From positions 1-64,000 of IMG/VR virus record IMGVR_UViG_3300046532_001046: DNA of 64,000 nucleotides. One strand, written 5' to 3'. Below the pieces are notes generated by a model. That model had not been told where the DNA came from. It searched no databases and worked only from the letters and a program-made list of their open reading frames with translations. Shown piece after piece: positions 1 to 8,619 of the stretch (positions are counted from its first letter, which is position 1; every line of letters starts with the position of its first letter). A program made the position numbers and the translations under genes. The DNA is from a virus.

Positions 1-367
1 CGCGCTTGATAAAGCGCATGAAGATAGTGCCCAGCCCAGCGTCAGTCATATCGTTGGGGTCGTTGGGCACGTAGCGATACCACGCTACACGGGTACTGTT
101 GAAGTCAACCCCGTTTACCTGTGGTGCGATAAACCCAGTTGGTTGCTCTTCTTCAGGGCCGAGTTCCTGTCGCTCCTTCTCCCGCTCAATGGAGAACGAG
201 TAGGTAGCAGATCCAGCCTGTTGTCTGTCGGCTGTCGTGGGCTCGTCACGAGCATCGAAGTGCTGCGGATCAAGAGGCCCAGACGTAGAAACTGATGACT
301 TGAAATCGTCAGTCAGGTAACTGTCAAAGCCCTTCCAGTTAGGACCTAAACCTTTATTCCTCGGCAT
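1..367 (-). CDS. Partial hypothetical protein, possible KTSC-like C-terminal domain
   Basis: The 3' end is cut by the window edge, leaving 122 codons. The ATG lies inside the last 14 bases of the upstream small gene (354..524), so the two are translationally coupled. The protein begins MPRNKGLGPNWKGFDSYL and has a charged middle. It ends in the visible part with STRVAWYRYVP and then GTIFMRFIKR. A serine followed by a short strand, a Y-x-P turn and a second strand is the layout of KTSC domains, small folds often seen in phage genes, but the diagnostic last strand is missing here. The family call is inference; the reading frame is well supported. Confidence 0.75.
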   Translation of the reverse strand, partial: MPRNKGLGPNWKGFDSYLTDDFKSSVSTSGPLDPQHFDARDEPTTADRQQAGSATYSFSIEREKERQELGPEEEQPTGFIAPQVNGVDFNSTRVAWYRYVPNDPNDMTDAGLGTIFMRFIKR

Positions 368-524
368 CCTCTGTAGACTCCTTGTCCTGTGACTCCACCA
401 GAAGGGACCGAAGTTCAGTGACCATCGACGCCAGCACGACGTTCTCGCCCTGCAAAGCATTCAGCCGTGACTGAAGTTCGTTGATGACCGTCTGGGGGTT
501 GAGTTGAATGTTGTCTACGTCCAC
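354..524 (-). CDS. Small coiled-coil-like hypothetical protein (56 aa)
   Basis: GTG start at 524, preceded by AAAGGG eight bases upstream. Regularly spaced Leu/Val (INELQSRLNALQ, then LASMVTELRSLL) predict one long amphipathic helix with an acidic tail (ESTEDAEE). Its stop overlaps the next start by 14 bases. No family is recognised. Short coiled-coil proteins beside fibre genes can be trimerisation or assembly helpers, but nothing here proves that. Confidence 0.7.
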   Translation of the reverse strand: MDVDNIQLNPQTVINELQSRLNALQGENVVLASMVTELRSLLVESQDKESTEDAEE

Positions 525-569
525 GTAGTGCCCTTTCGTTGGAACGGTTTGTAGGACTATTACAGTGTA

Positions 570-1379
570 TCAGGTGCCCTCTAACTCATCAGCCAACGCA
601 CGAAGACGGTCAGATACACTGGGTGGTTCAGGGCACAGGGCCTCAGATTCCTCAGTTTCCTTAGCAGCCGCTTCCTTATCAGCAATCATCTTGGCGATGG
701 CATCCCAGTCGATGCCGGGGGCGGCAATATCAACACCGAGATTCTCCAACTTGTAATCGGAGATGTCCCATGCCATGTTTTCGGGGGCTACGGCTGGTCC
801 GCCGTAGTAGGCATCCAGCCATGCCCAAGTAACAGCAGTTTTATCTGTTACAACTAGGTTATGTCGGACCCAGTCGCCTCCATCCAATCGGGCACGGATG
901 AAACCCTCATCGAAATCGGCCTCACACTCAAAGAGAACAGCAGTACCGCCCACCTTGAGTTGCCCAACCTTGACCGAATCGCCCCACTTTGGACCCTGAC
1001 CCAGATGGTAGAAGTACATGCCGATGGGCATGAATCCGTCTTTGGTCTTACCGAACCATGTGCGGAACGAGAAGCCGTCGGGGTTGGGCTGCCGGTTGCC
1101 GTGACCATAGGACTGGCCCCTCTTGTTCTTGTAGCGTAGATCAGCGAACCCCAGTGTCTTTCCCGTACTGTGGGAGTTCCAGTTGCCGAGTGCCCTAACC
1201 ATGTAGGACACCTTCACATGGCGGGAGGGAGGCACCTCCTTGTAGAGGGCGCATCCGTAATGGTTGCCCTCACGGAACATCAGCCGTAGCGAGTCGCCAC
1301 TCACATAGGCGTTCTTGATGTCGCCCTTCCACGAGTCTTGCCATCCTTCTTTAAAGGTTTCATGTACTAAGACAGTCAT
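570..1379 (-). CDS. Polysaccharide lyase 14-like beta-sandwich protein, possible depolymerase
   Basis: The 269-aa protein keeps the order of strands typical of PL14 alginate-lyase-type jelly rolls: YGCALYKEVP, then VKVSYMVR, TGKTLGFADLRY, DGFSFRTWFG, PIGMYFYHLG, FIRARLDGGDWV and finally WAWLDAYYGG with NMAWDISDYKLE. Such domains bind or cleave acidic polysaccharide and in phages usually sit on tail spikes. The last 50 residues form a charged helix. The start is placed at the ATG (1379), five bases after GGAGAAGTG, rather than the GTG one codon upstream. Catalytic residues cannot be assigned by eye, so it could be a binding module only. Confidence 0.6.
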   Translation of the reverse strand: MTVLVHETFKEGWQDSWKGDIKNAYVSGDSLRLMFREGNHYGCALYKEVPPSRHVKVSYMVRALGNWNSHSTGKTLGFADLRYKNKRGQSYGHGNRQPNPDGFSFRTWFGKTKDGFMPIGMYFYHLGQGPKWGDSVKVGQLKVGGTAVLFECEADFDEGFIRARLDGGDWVRHNLVVTDKTAVTWAWLDAYYGGPAVAPENMAWDISDYKLENLGVDIAAPGIDWDAIAKMIADKEAAAKETEESEALCPEPPSVSDRLRALADELEGT

Positions 1380-1396
1380 CACTTCTCCTTCTACCC

Positions 1397-1669
1397 CTAT
1401 TCTACCTCAATATAGATGCACTCACCGGGACACTCATCTGCCGATTCAATCACGGCTTCTAAATGCTCCTCAGGGACATCAGCCAAACCCGTAGCCATCT
1501 GGTAGACGGGTTCGCCCTTGGCTGCTCCGTCTGGTCCGTACATGGTCGGCCATCCAACTTCTTTGACGTAGGCCAACCCGTCGTCGTGCATCTCAAAGAT
1601 GTCCGGGCAAATCTCAGCACACAACCCATCACCGGTACACAGGTCTTGGTCGATCCAAACTTTCATCAT
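1397..1669 (-). CDS. Small iron-sulfur ferredoxin (auxiliary metabolic gene)
   Basis: A 90-aa ferredoxin. C11-x5-C17-x3-C21-P at the N-terminus and C80-P-x2-C84 at the C-terminus place the ligands as in the single-cluster ferredoxins of actinobacterial P450 systems. Spacing favours a [3Fe-4S] cluster held by C11, C17 and C80; the extra C21 leaves a [4Fe-4S] cluster possible. The opening VWIDQDLCTGDGLC and closing ECIYIEVE are typical of actinobacterial ferredoxins. The ATG overlaps the TGA of the lipoprotein gene (ATGA). It probably feeds electrons to a host or phage oxidoreductase; no partner gene is visible here. Confidence 0.9.
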   Translation of the reverse strand: MMKVWIDQDLCTGDGLCAEICPDIFEMHDDGLAYVKEVGWPTMYGPDGAAKGEPVYQMATGLADVPEEHLEAVIESADECPGECIYIEVE

Positions 1670-4600
1670 TCAACCTCTTCAATGGTCAGGCGGTACCAAC
1701 CGCTGTTCGTTGTGTTGTAAACCGAAGCCTGCACCACATAGTTACCCACAGCCATGTCCGTGCGGACAATGCGGGCATCCCACTGATCACTCACGTTGTC
1801 GATCACGGGGACACCATCAGAGCAAGCCCCTCCGGTGTCGCAGTAGGTGATCGTCGGTGTCTCATCAACATCCACCGCACTGCTAGGCGGGTTGGTGCAA
1901 GTGCTTCCACAGTCGCTCCCACCGTCATCGTCCGTTTCAATCGTGCCGCCGGGTGCGATGCTGTCCGTATCCCCTGAGTGGTCCCCCTGATCAGAGTCCG
2001 TATCTTCTCTGAGGTAGAGATACGGGTCGGCAGCCTCGTTACTTGTATTGAACTGGGCGCGAGTCAGATTTGTTTCAGCGTCGATGCGGACACTGGTCAC
2101 CTCGGTCAAAGAAAACTGGATATGGTCGCGGTCTTGGCGGCTAGAGGATTGCACGATGCACCAGTCCCCCATGCCTCTCCAGCCACCCTCAGCACAGCCC
2201 TCCTCGGTAGCCACCGTGGCATTCGTCGTAGAGGCTGACGTGTAGGCGTCGCCAGCGGTAGCCGTCGTCGTTGCGTCTTCCCATGTCCTCTGGGTAGAGC
2301 AGCCGCTCTGTATCCCATCTACGAGGAGGCAGGACACAAAGTCAGTTCCTGTCCGCGCTACCACGGTCGTCGTGTCTACATGAGTCGTCGTAACCGTTGT
2401 AGCGGTAGTGGTATCAAGATGCCAGTGACCGTCGTTGCTGTTGTGGGTCAGGATTCCCGAATCAGCGGTGGTGGTCGCCACCGTCGAAGCCGTGGACGAG
2501 GACGTAGAGATCGTTTCCTGTAACGCTACGGCAATGTTCGTATACGAATAGGTCGGAACATAGACCGGGGGGGGAGGAGGAATGTATGCCTCTTGGACAT
2601 CTTCGGGGAGGTATTCACCGGCTACCTCTGCGCTTACTTCCCCCGATTCCACAGCCTCCGTAAAGCCCGCCCACCCGACGTACCCGACTGGGGCTTCCCC
2701 CCAGTCTTCGTAGTAGCCGGGATCGTTGGCTTGGTCGTAGGCTTCCCACGTAGTGAAGCCCCCCGGTGCTGAGGAGCAGGCGTCTGTTCCCCGGCAGTCT
2801 GCGTAGGGGTCCCAACTGGGTTCGGGCTCTGGTTCCGGCTCTTCCACTGGGGGTTCTTCCCACGGATCGCCCTCATCTTCAGGTTGCTCTTCCGCCTCAG
2901 GTTCTTCTTCAACCGGTTCTGTCGTTGGCTCTTCTTCAGTTTCAGGAGAGTCCTCCGGCCACTCTTCGTCCCCTTCTTCAGTTTCCTGTTCTTCTTCATC
3001 TACTTCCTGTTCTTCTATCTCGGGCTCGGGCTCGGGCTCTTCCTCTATCTCGGGCTCTTCCCACTCTATCCCTTCCTCGTCCTCCTCTTCTACCCCACTT
3101 TCGTCTTCCCACTCTTCTTCAAGTGTCTCTTCCCACTCCTCTTCCTCTATTTCAGGCTCTTCCCACTCCTCTTCCTCTATTTCAGGCTCTTCCCACTCCT
3201 CTTCATCCCACGGACCCTCTTCGCACTCGTCGCACCACTCGGCATCCTCAGGCCAGAACTCCTCTTCCCAGTCTTCCCATTCCTCTTCGGTGTCTAGCCA
3301 GAACTCCTCTTCCCAGTCTTCCCATTCCTCTTCGGTGTCTAGCCAGAACTCCTCTTCCCAGTCTTCCTCTTCCTCGTCTACCTCTAAGAACTCCTCCTCC
3401 CACTCTTCCCACGTTGTGGGGTCTTCCCACTCTTCGGCAAACTCTTCTTCCTCCCACTCTTCCCACTCTTCTTCTTCCCACTCCCATGACTCCGTCGGAG
3501 AAGGACCCCAGTCCTCCGGCCACTCTTCTAGCCCCTCTTCCTCCAGAATCCACTGTTCCTCGTCCTCTCCACTCCATTCATCCCAGTAATCATCCTCCCA
3601 GTACTCGTCAATCTCCATCTCTTCTACGAACTCAAATACTTCTTCTAGTTCTATTTCCTCGTTAAAGAACTCTAGGAACTCCTCCTCCTCAGCCTCAAAC
3701 CACTCCTCGTCATAATCCACCTCTTCCCACTGCTCATCCTCCCAGTACTCAGCGTCCACGCTAAGTATGACCGCCACCAGATCGAAGTCATTGTCCGTCT
3801 CCAACGGTTCCCAGTCATCTATTTCCTCAATCTCTTCGACATACGTTTCCCCGAGAACCTCATCCAAGCGATCCTCGGCTACGGCTTGGAAGTACTCGGC
3901 GTCAGAAGCGACCCATGCTTCGATCTCCTCTTCCTCCTGCACCACCTCTGCCAGCACCTCGTCGTAGGTGATCTCTATTTGGACAGGTTGCATTACCGGT
4001 TCTGGGATAGGGCTATCTGGCTCATCCGATGATGGGGTAGTCGTCTCCACACGGTAAACAGACACGTCCACCGCCACCTCTGCCAGCACCTCCCCCTGTG
4101 CATCCTGAATAGACAGGTCCAACATCTCAGGCTCGGTGGCACTCACTGCCTCTGCGAACACCAGTTCGATCTGCTGTCCCTCGTCCAGTTCCACTTCAAC
4201 TGACAGGGCATCTATGGAGATAGCAACCGTGGCTTCCTCAATCTCCGCAACCTGCACCGACTCCTCGGAGAACGAGAGGAGTGACTGGGGCTCCTCCTCT
4301 ACGGCTACCTCCTCTGCTATGGGCTCCACCACAGCGGCTTCAATCTGAACTGACTTTTCTTCGTTAAGTACCAGTAGAGAGAACTTCTGTGGGGTAGGCT
4401 CTTCCTCTTCCTGTTCCTGCTCTGGAGGTTCCACCCCATTACCATCTGGAACTGGGCTGGGGGTTTCTCCTAAAATCGTGGCATCTGCCACAGCCTCCGG
4501 GGCTGGAACATCAATCTCCTCAACATCAGCGGTGAACGACTCCACGTCTGGTGGCAGGAACACCAGCACCGGGTCAGCCGTTGAGGGGCCAGATATCAGG

Positions 4601-5724
4601 TAGCGGTAGGTGGCACCGGGGATCTCATTGACGAAACCCTCGTCGTAATACCCCAATCTTTGACCACTCTCCGTGACTATCTTGAGGCTCATCTGCTTGC
4701 TTCCAGAGGCAGCAACCGTAAGCAGGGTTCCTGACTTGGCCGTCCCTTCCTGTGGGCAGAACCCACAGGTAAATGGGCCACTACGGACACTCATGGGTGT
4801 CAACTCCATAGTGCCCGTGCCACCAGACCACGCTGAGGCTTCCTCGGTGGGGTTCGTCGCTGCTAGGGCATACACCCAGCCGTCCTCATCCACATCAATC
4901 CATCGTTCTGCGGTAGGCCAGTTACTGTCGTAAATGTAGATTCGGTACCCGGTTGGGGTCTGTGACACCCGGTAAGGCGTGACGGCGTGGCCGCCCATTT
5001 CGCTGTAAATGCCGATTGTGAAACCGGTGTGGTTATTACCGGCCTCGGACTCAGCGAAGTCATACAGCAGTACTTCAGCAAGTTCCTTAGGAGACATCTT
5101 CAGGTAGGAGGACGCCTCCTGCTGAACCTCCACAGCGAACTGGGTGACGTACCAGTAGGCGATCTCCGACAGGAGCGCCGGGTCGGCCTGCACCAACTGG
5201 GAGACGGTGTCGGTCCCTTGGAAGGATGCCAACGTCTTCAGGTCCCCCGCCAAGCGGAGACTGAGAACGGCTAACCCCTCGCAGAGCCCTCCACGCATGG
5301 ACTTGTTGGCCTGCGAAATCAACTGGAGGATCACCGGATAGGGCGTACACCGGTTGTCCGTCACATCAGAGCAGACCTGATCGTCCCCATACAGGCGGCG
5401 GGCCATGTTAACTGTCAGGTCAGCAGGGGCTTCACCCCCACCGAAGTTCTCAAAGGAGAAGGAATCAACCTCTGGTGTGAACGAAAGAGCGTGCCCAACT
5501 GGGGTGGGCTCCGGGGTGGGGCTATCTATGGTGGTGGTAGGGGGTGGGGGTATGGTGGTGGTAGACGGGGTAGGGCTATCTGGGACCGTCGTAGGGGGGG
5601 TAGTAGTGGTCTCTACCACTTCTGGGAATAGTGTAGAAGTACTAACTTCTTCTGAAACCCCGCCGGAAGAACACCCTGCAAAGAGGAGTGCCCCGGCAGT
5701 GAGTACCGCCGAGAAACGCCTCAC
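1666..5724 (-). CDS. Giant acidic lipoprotein with papain-like and PPC-like domains
   Basis: 1352 residues. A lipoprotein signal (residues 1-18) ends in LLFAGC with lipobox Cys18, followed by a Thr/Pro linker (36-76). Residues about 100-290 look like a papain-like cysteine peptidase: Cys148 in GGLCEG, His246 in GGHAVTPY and Asp266/Asn268 in YDSNWP. Residues about 632-969 are almost only E, W, D, F and P, with 45-bp and 30-bp DNA repeats beneath. The C-terminus (about 1230-1352) reads like a bacterial pre-peptidase C-terminal domain (DPYLYLRED, MAVGNYVVQASVYN). Likely exported and lipid-anchored, or virion-borne; a role in surface binding or superinfection exclusion is only inference. It overlaps both neighbours by 4 bases. 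Confidence 0.8.
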   Translation of the reverse strand: MRRFSAVLTAGALLFAGCSSGGVSEEVSTSTLFPEVVETTTTPPTTVPDSPTPSTTTIPPPPTTTIDSPTPEPTPVGHALSFTPEVDSFSFENFGGGEAPADLTVNMARRLYGDDQVCSDVTDNRCTPYPVILQLISQANKSMRGGLCEGLAVLSLRLAGDLKTLASFQGTDTVSQLVQADPALLSEIAYWYVTQFAVEVQQEASSYLKMSPKELAEVLLYDFAESEAGNNHTGFTIGIYSEMGGHAVTPYRVSQTPTGYRIYIYDSNWPTAERWIDVDEDGWVYALAATNPTEEASAWSGGTGTMELTPMSVRSGPFTCGFCPQEGTAKSGTLLTVAASGSKQMSLKIVTESGQRLGYYDEGFVNEIPGATYRYLISGPSTADPVLVFLPPDVESFTADVEEIDVPAPEAVADATILGETPSPVPDGNGVEPPEQEQEEEEPTPQKFSLLVLNEEKSVQIEAAVVEPIAEEVAVEEEPQSLLSFSEESVQVAEIEEATVAISIDALSVEVELDEGQQIELVFAEAVSATEPEMLDLSIQDAQGEVLAEVAVDVSVYRVETTTPSSDEPDSPIPEPVMQPVQIEITYDEVLAEVVQEEEEIEAWVASDAEYFQAVAEDRLDEVLGETYVEEIEEIDDWEPLETDNDFDLVAVILSVDAEYWEDEQWEEVDYDEEWFEAEEEEFLEFFNEEIELEEVFEFVEEMEIDEYWEDDYWDEWSGEDEEQWILEEEGLEEWPEDWGPSPTESWEWEEEEWEEWEEEEFAEEWEDPTTWEEWEEEFLEVDEEEEDWEEEFWLDTEEEWEDWEEEFWLDTEEEWEDWEEEFWPEDAEWCDECEEGPWDEEEWEEPEIEEEEWEEPEIEEEEWEETLEEEWEDESGVEEEDEEGIEWEEPEIEEEPEPEPEIEEQEVDEEEQETEEGDEEWPEDSPETEEEPTTEPVEEEPEAEEQPEDEGDPWEEPPVEEPEPEPEPSWDPYADCRGTDACSSAPGGFTTWEAYDQANDPGYYEDWGEAPVGYVGWAGFTEAVESGEVSAEVAGEYLPEDVQEAYIPPPPPVYVPTYSYTNIAVALQETISTSSSTASTVATTTADSGILTHNSNDGHWHLDTTTATTVTTTHVDTTTVVARTGTDFVSCLLVDGIQSGCSTQRTWEDATTTATAGDAYTSASTTNATVATEEGCAEGGWRGMGDWCIVQSSSRQDRDHIQFSLTEVTSVRIDAETNLTRAQFNTSNEAADPYLYLREDTDSDQGDHSGDTDSIAPGGTIETDDDGGSDCGSTCTNPPSSAVDVDETPTITYCDTGGACSDGVPVIDNVSDQWDARIVRTDMAVGNYVVQASVYNTTNSGWYRLTIEEVE
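3127..3204 (-). repeat. 30-bp tandem repeat in the lipoprotein gene
   Basis: Two complete 30-bp units (3127-3156 and 3157-3186) and a partial third (3187-3204) encode EEEEWEEPEI repeats. The exact identity implies recent slippage or unequal exchange. Confidence 0.9.
3253..3367 (-). repeat. 45-bp tandem repeat in the lipoprotein gene
   Basis: Two identical 45-bp units (3253-3297 and 3298-3342) plus a 25-bp partial third. In frame they encode the 15-residue unit LDTEEEWEDWEEEFW. Length variation between isolates would be expected. Confidence 0.9.
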
Positions 5725-6149
5725 TGTCGTTGCTTACGCCTATTCTGATACCAGAATAGCAACCCCAGAAGTACTAGGATAACCATAGCCACTAGGATTG
5801 CCGTCAGAGAGCCACCGGGGGCGTCTGAGGGGCTCAGAGACCAGTTCTTAGCCCCACCCCCCAGAAGGTCTCCCTCGGCCTTCAGATCGGCTACAGCGGC
5901 CTCTAACTGGTCAACCTGATACTGGAGGGCAGCCTCATCCGAAGATGAGTCCCACAGGAAGCCGAAGGCTCCGGTGATAGCAGCAGGTAGGCCCAGAACA
6001 TAGGCGATGTTGTCCTTGGCCTTATCAAGCAAGGACTGTGCTGACTTTAACTGTTTACCTGCTGATGCCTTTGTTTCTGGGCCGGGGAGGTCTTGGAGGA
6101 CCTCGTCAATCTTTTGTTTAGCGGTTTGTAGGGATTCTTGGTGGCCCAT
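5721..6149 (-). CDS. Tail-anchored single-span membrane protein
   Basis: 142 aa. The N-terminal two thirds are helical and charged (a coiled coil around DEAALQYQVDQLEAAVADLKAE). A hydrophobic span follows (LTAILVAMVILVLLGLLFWY) and a basic tail, NRRKQRQ, giving N-out/C-in or tail-anchored topology. An upstream AAGGGGG motif precedes the ATG. The stop overlaps the lipoprotein start by 4 bases, so the two are probably made together. A holin or membrane partner of the lipoprotein is possible, but one TM segment is not diagnostic. Confidence 0.75.
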   Translation of the reverse strand: MGHQESLQTAKQKIDEVLQDLPGPETKASAGKQLKSAQSLLDKAKDNIAYVLGLPAAITGAFGFLWDSSSDEAALQYQVDQLEAAVADLKAEGDLLGGGAKNWSLSPSDAPGGSLTAILVAMVILVLLGLLFWYQNRRKQRQ

Positions 6150-6180
6150 CGGGCACCCCCTTCAAATGCTATGTAGGACC

Positions 6181-6549
6181 CTATTCTACCTCAACCCATG
6201 AGGTCGTGTCTTCGTCCCAGACGTAGAACGGTGCCTCACCAACTACGCCGGGGTACGGGACGGGTGATTGCCAGTTCGTGTTCTCATCCAGCGTCCACGA
6301 CGGGAACGGCTGGGGGACAAGAAACGCATCTGAACCAGCGTCGTAGATGAACCCGATACCAGCATATCGGTGACGCTGGTTACCGTGGTATGACGTTTGT
6401 ACCCATGTTCCCGAATCGGGAAACAGGTCGTTGAGGAAGTCGATGCCCCGCTGCTCGTCCTCCACACCGTCAACAGTTGTTACGTCATTGTGGACAACGG
6501 TTACCTGCACAACGGTATTCGTTTCATCCAGTTCTGCGAAGTGTGCCAT
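6181..6549 (-). CDS. Tail-fibre-associated structural protein (MAHFAEL family)
   Basis: 122 aa from MAHFAELDETN. Conserved tracts HRYAGIGFIYD, DAFLVPQPFPSW and LDENTNWQSPVPYP match a small structural protein family found in T4-like cyanophages and other marine phages, usually next to tail-fibre genes. The start at 6549 is chosen because it forms a TGATG junction with the glycine-rich gene and matches the family N-terminus; an ATG four codons upstream exists. Exact role in the virion is unknown. Confidence 0.75.
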   Translation of the reverse strand: MAHFAELDETNTVVQVTVVHNDVTTVDGVEDEQRGIDFLNDLFPDSGTWVQTSYHGNQRHRYAGIGFIYDAGSDAFLVPQPFPSWTLDENTNWQSPVPYPGVVGEAPFYVWDEDTTSWVEVE

Positions 6550-7439
6550 CAGGTAGTCCACCTGAGTATCACTATTCCAGAACCACCGTTACCAGTACCG
6601 TATCCCCAACCCCCTCCACCAGTTCCCGAACCGCTATTGGCGGCAGCGGACAGCGCCCCGGGACCCGACGATGCCGTGCCTCCACCGGCCCCACCGGCCC
6701 TATCCCGTGCAGATGCGGGTGTACCGTTGTTGCTCCACCCGCCACCACCACCACAACGTTGTACCGCTACACCTGTACCATAATCGTTTGTTGCCCCGTA
6801 ACCGCCATTCCCAGCGTTGTAGTCAGTGGCGCTATGGCCTACTTGACCCGTGCCACCGCCGCCACCACCCCAGTCGTACCCCGACGGGGTAGCGCCATCC
6901 CCGGCACCCCCTGCAAATCCAGTTCCCGAACCAGTGTGGGAACCCCCAGCGGGAGTGTTATTGTCTGAGCCTCCGCCACCGCCGCACCCACCGGGGCGGC
7001 CAGCGCTTGCGTCGTAACCCCCACCGCCACCACCATTTGATAGGATGTTAGAAGCCCCAGAAGGTGTGAATCTACTATACGTACCATCAAACCCGGAACC
7101 AGTGTCGTAGAATCCCGTTCCAAGGCCGTTCGCGCCCCCACCGACCGCCACCACATGTGTTCCAACTGTAAGGCCAGAGGCCGTGCCTACATACTGAGCA
7201 CCAGCACCACCGCCACCAGCACCACCGCCAGTTGGAACGGCTCCCGAGCCGCCCCCACCGATTATACAAAAGTCAATGTCTCGTGCGCCTGCGGTTATGA
7301 CAAAGTTCCCGCCACCCGTGTATGTGAGGGACGTGTATGCCCCGTAAGTGGTTACTGTAGGAGAGCCTGTAGTGGTGTACTCCATTACCCCACCAGCACT
7401 ACTAGCGACAACCCCGTGATCGGCTGGACGAATAACCAT
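6549..7439 (-). CDS. Glycine-rich tail-fibre tip, cassette copy 1
   Basis: 296 aa. An N-terminal strand region (VTTYGAYTSLTYTGGGNFVITAGARDIDFCIIGGGGSG, read with breaks) leads into a domain dominated by poly-glycine runs (GGGGGGYDA, GGCGGGGGSDN, GGGGGGTGQ). It ends in GGSGIVILRWTT. This is the glycine-rich receptor-binding domain class known from phage fibre tips and gp38-type adhesins, where poly-Gly helices pack into a sandwich with exposed variable loops. TAATG overlap with the upstream fibre gene. Paralogues: 10284..11114 and 13967..14854. Confidence 0.8.
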   Translation of the reverse strand: MVIRPADHGVVASSAGGVMEYTTTGSPTVTTYGAYTSLTYTGGGNFVITAGARDIDFCIIGGGGSGAVPTGGGAGGGGAGAQYVGTASGLTVGTHVVAVGGGANGLGTGFYDTGSGFDGTYSRFTPSGASNILSNGGGGGGYDASAGRPGGCGGGGGSDNNTPAGGSHTGSGTGFAGGAGDGATPSGYDWGGGGGGTGQVGHSATDYNAGNGGYGATNDYGTGVAVQRCGGGGGWSNNGTPASARDRAGGAGGGTASSGPGALSAAANSGSGTGGGGWGYGTGNGGSGIVILRWTT

Positions 7440-8209
7440 TAGGCCAAAGCCCCAATCAGCGACCAGACATCAGTCGCAGTCTTGACGAGTGTCACCGCCG
7501 CCCACTGACCGTCAATAGCCAAAGCAGCGTCCTTAGAATTGATTGTTACACCAGCACCCGCAACCAACGTCACGACACCAGCGAGAATACCCTGAAGAAT
7601 GATCTGTGTACCGACAGCGAAAGCCACCGACGAGTTCGGCGGCACCGTGATCGTCTGCGCTGAACCGTTCGATGAGGTGACCATCTTGCCTGCATCAGCC
7701 AGAACAAACGTGTATGTCGTACCGGTCTGGGCGTTGAACGCCAACGGGGCAACCAGACCCACGACCGCACCAGTCATAGTGCCACCAGCCTTAGGCAACG
7801 CTGCGCCAGCCGTGGTAGTCGTAGAAGTCAGGATTGCATCCCTTGTGGCAATATCAACGCCGTCAAAGGTACTGTTGGTCGTTATAGCGCCTGTCATGGC
7901 ACCACCCGCTTTGGGTAAAGCAGCGTCAGCCGTGGTGGTTGTAGAAGTCAGGATTGCGTCTCTTACTGCAATATCAACACCGTCAAAGGTGCTGTTGGTA
8001 GTTATTGCACCAGTCATTGCTCCACCAGTAAGAGGCAATACGTTGCTGGGCAGTGACGAGTACCCAAGCGAAGTCCACGCTGTCGACCCGTCACCAAACT
8101 TGTATTTGTCGGTGTCGGTTTCCATGGCGAACTCGCCTGCGGCAAGTGTCGGGTTGGCTGAGGTCCACGCTGCGGCAGTACCTCGTCTTATCTGAATCTG
8201 TACAGCCAT
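7439..8209 (-). CDS. Tail fibre with Mtd-like N-terminus and repeats, cassette copy 1
   Basis: 256 aa. It opens MAVQIQIRRGTAAAWTSANP and continues with LAAGEFAMETDTDKYKFGDG, the conserved N-terminal module of many phage fibres (Mtd_N-like). A tandem repeat follows: LTGGAMTGAITTNSTFDGVD / AILTSTTTT / ALPKAGG, about 45 residues, twice and a bit. The C-terminal domain (GKMVTSSNGSAQTITVPPN, then ILQGILAGVVTLVAGAG) resembles a fibre head common in T4-like phages. Paralogues at 11114..11815 and 14854..15759 carry the same repeat with different heads. Confidence 0.85.
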   Translation of the reverse strand: MAVQIQIRRGTAAAWTSANPTLAAGEFAMETDTDKYKFGDGSTAWTSLGYSSLPSNVLPLTGGAMTGAITTNSTFDGVDIAVRDAILTSTTTTADAALPKAGGAMTGAITTNSTFDGVDIATRDAILTSTTTTAGAALPKAGGTMTGAVVGLVAPLAFNAQTGTTYTFVLADAGKMVTSSNGSAQTITVPPNSSVAFAVGTQIILQGILAGVVTLVAGAGVTINSKDAALAIDGQWAAVTLVKTATDVWSLIGALA

Positions 8210-8218
8210 GTGTGAATC

Positions 8219-8617
8219 CTAATCTGTGGCGGCGTAAGCCGTGTCGTAGGCGGTTTGCGCTTCTTCAGCGGTACCGCCACTGTCGATGGATGCCTGTCGG
8301 GCAGCCTCACCAGCCGTGACCTTGCGTGTGATTTTGGCGGTGGGTGGGTCTTCGGGCCACACGACCTCAGATACACGCGAGTACACCGATGGCAGATCCC
8401 GCAGGGCCTGCCTGTAGGTTGCCCATTCCTCAGCGGTGTGGTCACCAAGGGCGGCGTCAGCGATCTGGGTCCAGTCTGCTGCGGACAGCATCCCGTTGCG
8501 TTGCGATCTGACCATGTTCATGTCCAGATCAGAGGCTTCAGCCCGTGCGACCAGTTCTGCTTCTTCAGCGTCTGTCAGGTCGTAGTAGACCCCGTTGACA
8601 ACCTTCTGTCTTGGCAT
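8219..8617 (-). CDS. Phage tail assembly chaperone-like protein, copy 1
   Basis: 132 aa. The segment RNGMLSAADWTQIADAALGD followed by HTAEEWATYRQALRDLP matches the core of the Phage_tail_APC-type family (PF16778-like), small proteins that help fold or attach tail fibres. N-terminus MPRQKVVNGVYYDLT; C-terminus an Ala/Thr-rich helix (AEEAQTAYDTAYAATD). Near-identical N- and C-termini are found in 11825..12223, so both descend from one duplication. Confidence 0.8.
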   Translation of the reverse strand: MPRQKVVNGVYYDLTDAEEAELVARAEASDLDMNMVRSQRNGMLSAADWTQIADAALGDHTAEEWATYRQALRDLPSVYSRVSEVVWPEDPPTAKITRKVTAGEAARQASIDSGGTAEEAQTAYDTAYAATD

Positions 8618-8619
8618 AA

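Noticed and set aside
2766-3665. Long plus-strand open frames opposite the acidic lipoprotein (including a 299-aa one)
   Set aside because: They are antisense shadows of E/W-rich codons (poly-Leu/Pro or poly-Ser products), without ribosome sites.
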